Shown piece after piece: positions 5,195 to 5,659 of a stretch of 5,659 bases of DNA. Every line of letters begins with the position of its first letter. Position 1 is the first letter of the stretch. The position numbers were made by a program, and so were the translations under genes. The notes under the pieces are model-generated. The model was not told the DNA's origin, made no database searches, and saw only the letters and a program-made list of their open reading frames with translations. Source of the stretch: an archaeon (GTDB lineage Archaea > Nanobdellota > Nanobdellia > SCGC-AAA011-G17 > GW2011-AR18); the NCBI GenBank assembly GCA_023245385.1, contig JAHFKM010000055.1, positions 1 through 5,659 on the forward strand, written 5' to 3'.

Positions 5195-5471
5195 ATCTTT
5201 CATAAATCTCGTCATTATGTTCTAACTTCTCAAAGTAAATAAAATTAATCTCTTTCTGTACTTTAAAGGTTAGTACGAAACTCTTATAAACGTGAACACG
5301 TTTATTATCTGACAAGTCATGTTTTAAATTCTTATAATGATCAATAGACCTGTTATCATTCGCGATTACCTCTCTAATTTTCTTATTGACTGCTTCACAG
5401 AAAACTTTGTCTTTTTTTGACAGTTTACCTAATCTTCTCTTAAGTTCTTCTGATAGGTCAAAAGAAAACAT
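5193..5471 (-). CDS. RelE/ParE-superfamily toxin of a type II toxin-antitoxin system
   Basis: The 92-residue product has the RelE-like fold pattern seen in many archaeal modules, in which the toxin usually cleaves mRNA on the ribosome. The N-terminal helical hairpin holds LSEELKRRLGKLSKKDK (6-22) and VNKKIREVI (28-36). HYKNLKHDL (45-53), KRVHVYKSFVLTF (57-69) and a final sheet with IYFEKLEHNDEIY (78-90) follow. The basic residues K20, K22, K47, R58 and the terminal Y90 are candidates for RNA contact and catalysis; EHND stands where EHHD is common in relatives. ATG 5471 is 3 bases after the antitoxin stop, with AGGTG 8 bases upstream, so the pair is an operon and the antitoxin is made first. 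RelE-type versus ParE-type targeting cannot be separated from the sequence. Confidence 0.85.
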   Translation of the reverse strand: MFSFDLSEELKRRLGKLSKKDKVFCEAVNKKIREVIANDNRSIDHYKNLKHDLSDNKRVHVYKSFVLTFKVQKEINFIYFEKLEHNDEIYER

Positions 5472-5474
5472 TTA

Positions 5475-5659
5475 CTAAACACCTGTAAGTCCATCCAACT
5501 CTTTCAAACTCATCGACTTTCCTTTAGGATGTTTTGTAAAATATTCTTTGTCCATTCTTAAAATTTCTTTAACTATCTCTTCTTTCACTTCTTGATCCGC
5601 ATACTCTTCACCATACATTTCAGTAAATTTATTTAGAGCTTCTCCCTTATCTTTCAATC
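5475..5659 (-). CDS. cognate antitoxin, 5' end probably beyond the window
   Basis: The frame runs from the right edge to TAG at 5475-5477. The first possible start in view is TTG 5657, only two bases from the edge, so the true start may lie outside. The visible 60 residues are acidic and helical: ALNKFTEMYGEEYADQEVKEEI (8-29), VKEILRMDKEYFTKHP (29-44) and a C-terminal KGKSMSLKELDGLTG (45-59). The last part is the kind of short, conserved peptide that wraps around a RelE toxin. No DNA-binding domain is visible; it could lie in the missing N-terminus. The identification rests on position, size and charge next to a RelE-like gene more than on a recognised family. Confidence 0.65.
   Translation of the reverse strand, partial: LKDKGEALNKFTEMYGEEYADQEVKEEIVKEILRMDKEYFTKHPKGKSMSLKELDGLTGV

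Noticed and set aside
1..5659. CRISPR repeats, insertion sequences, integrase or prophage genes
   Set aside because: No spaced direct repeats, terminal inverted repeats or transposase/integrase motifs were seen on either strand.

Overview
The window is a gene-dense, AT-rich piece of an archaeal chromosome. The evidence for archaea is a run of core genes found only in archaea or in archaea plus eukaryotes: ribosomal protein eL43 (L37Ae), RNA polymerase subunit RpoP, prefoldin beta and a UPF0147 protein. They are accompanied by SepF-type cell-division and deoxyhypusine-synthase-family genes. Small genes, almost no intergenic DNA and a RelE toxin of the kind common in DPANN genomes suggest a DPANN lineage (Woesearchaeota/Pacearchaeota-like). 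That placement is an inference and not proven here. TGA is used as a normal stop.

Layout, left to right. Positions 2-97 (+) may be the last codons of an unidentified gene. Positions 122-532 (-) encode SepF, the FtsZ membrane anchor; promoter, ribosome binding site and protein logic all point to the ATG at 532 over longer alternatives. Positions 694-1992 (-) form a tight operon transcribed eL43 > rpoP > prefoldin beta > UPF0147 > an unrecognised 110-residue protein, with junctions of 2 bases, 2 bases, a 4-base ATGA overlap and a TAG directly abutting ATG. The 45-codon rpoP gene is easily missed because of its size. A divergent HAD-family hydrolase follows at 2114-2713 (+).

The second half holds a deoxyhypusine-synthase-like gene (2714-3970, -) and, back to back with it across a 115-base shared promoter region, a ureohydrolase of the agmatinase/arginase family (4086-5189, +). 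Both families act in polyamine or hypusine metabolism. Together they could form a two-step agmatine-based route to hypusine on aIF5A, or a polyamine-making pair. The synthase keeps the active-site lysine region but not the histidine pair of the eukaryotic enzyme, so its true product is open. The window closes with a type II toxin-antitoxin pair on the minus strand (RelE-like toxin 5193-5471; antitoxin 5475 to the right edge, probably cut by the edge).

First genes of transcription units have TATA boxes about 27-36 bases before their ATG, giving leaderless or very short-leader mRNAs, whereas most genes inside operons carry GGAG/GGTG ribosome binding sites. No RNA genes, CRISPR arrays, insertion sequences or prophage genes were seen, and no stretch above 300 bases lacks a gene.
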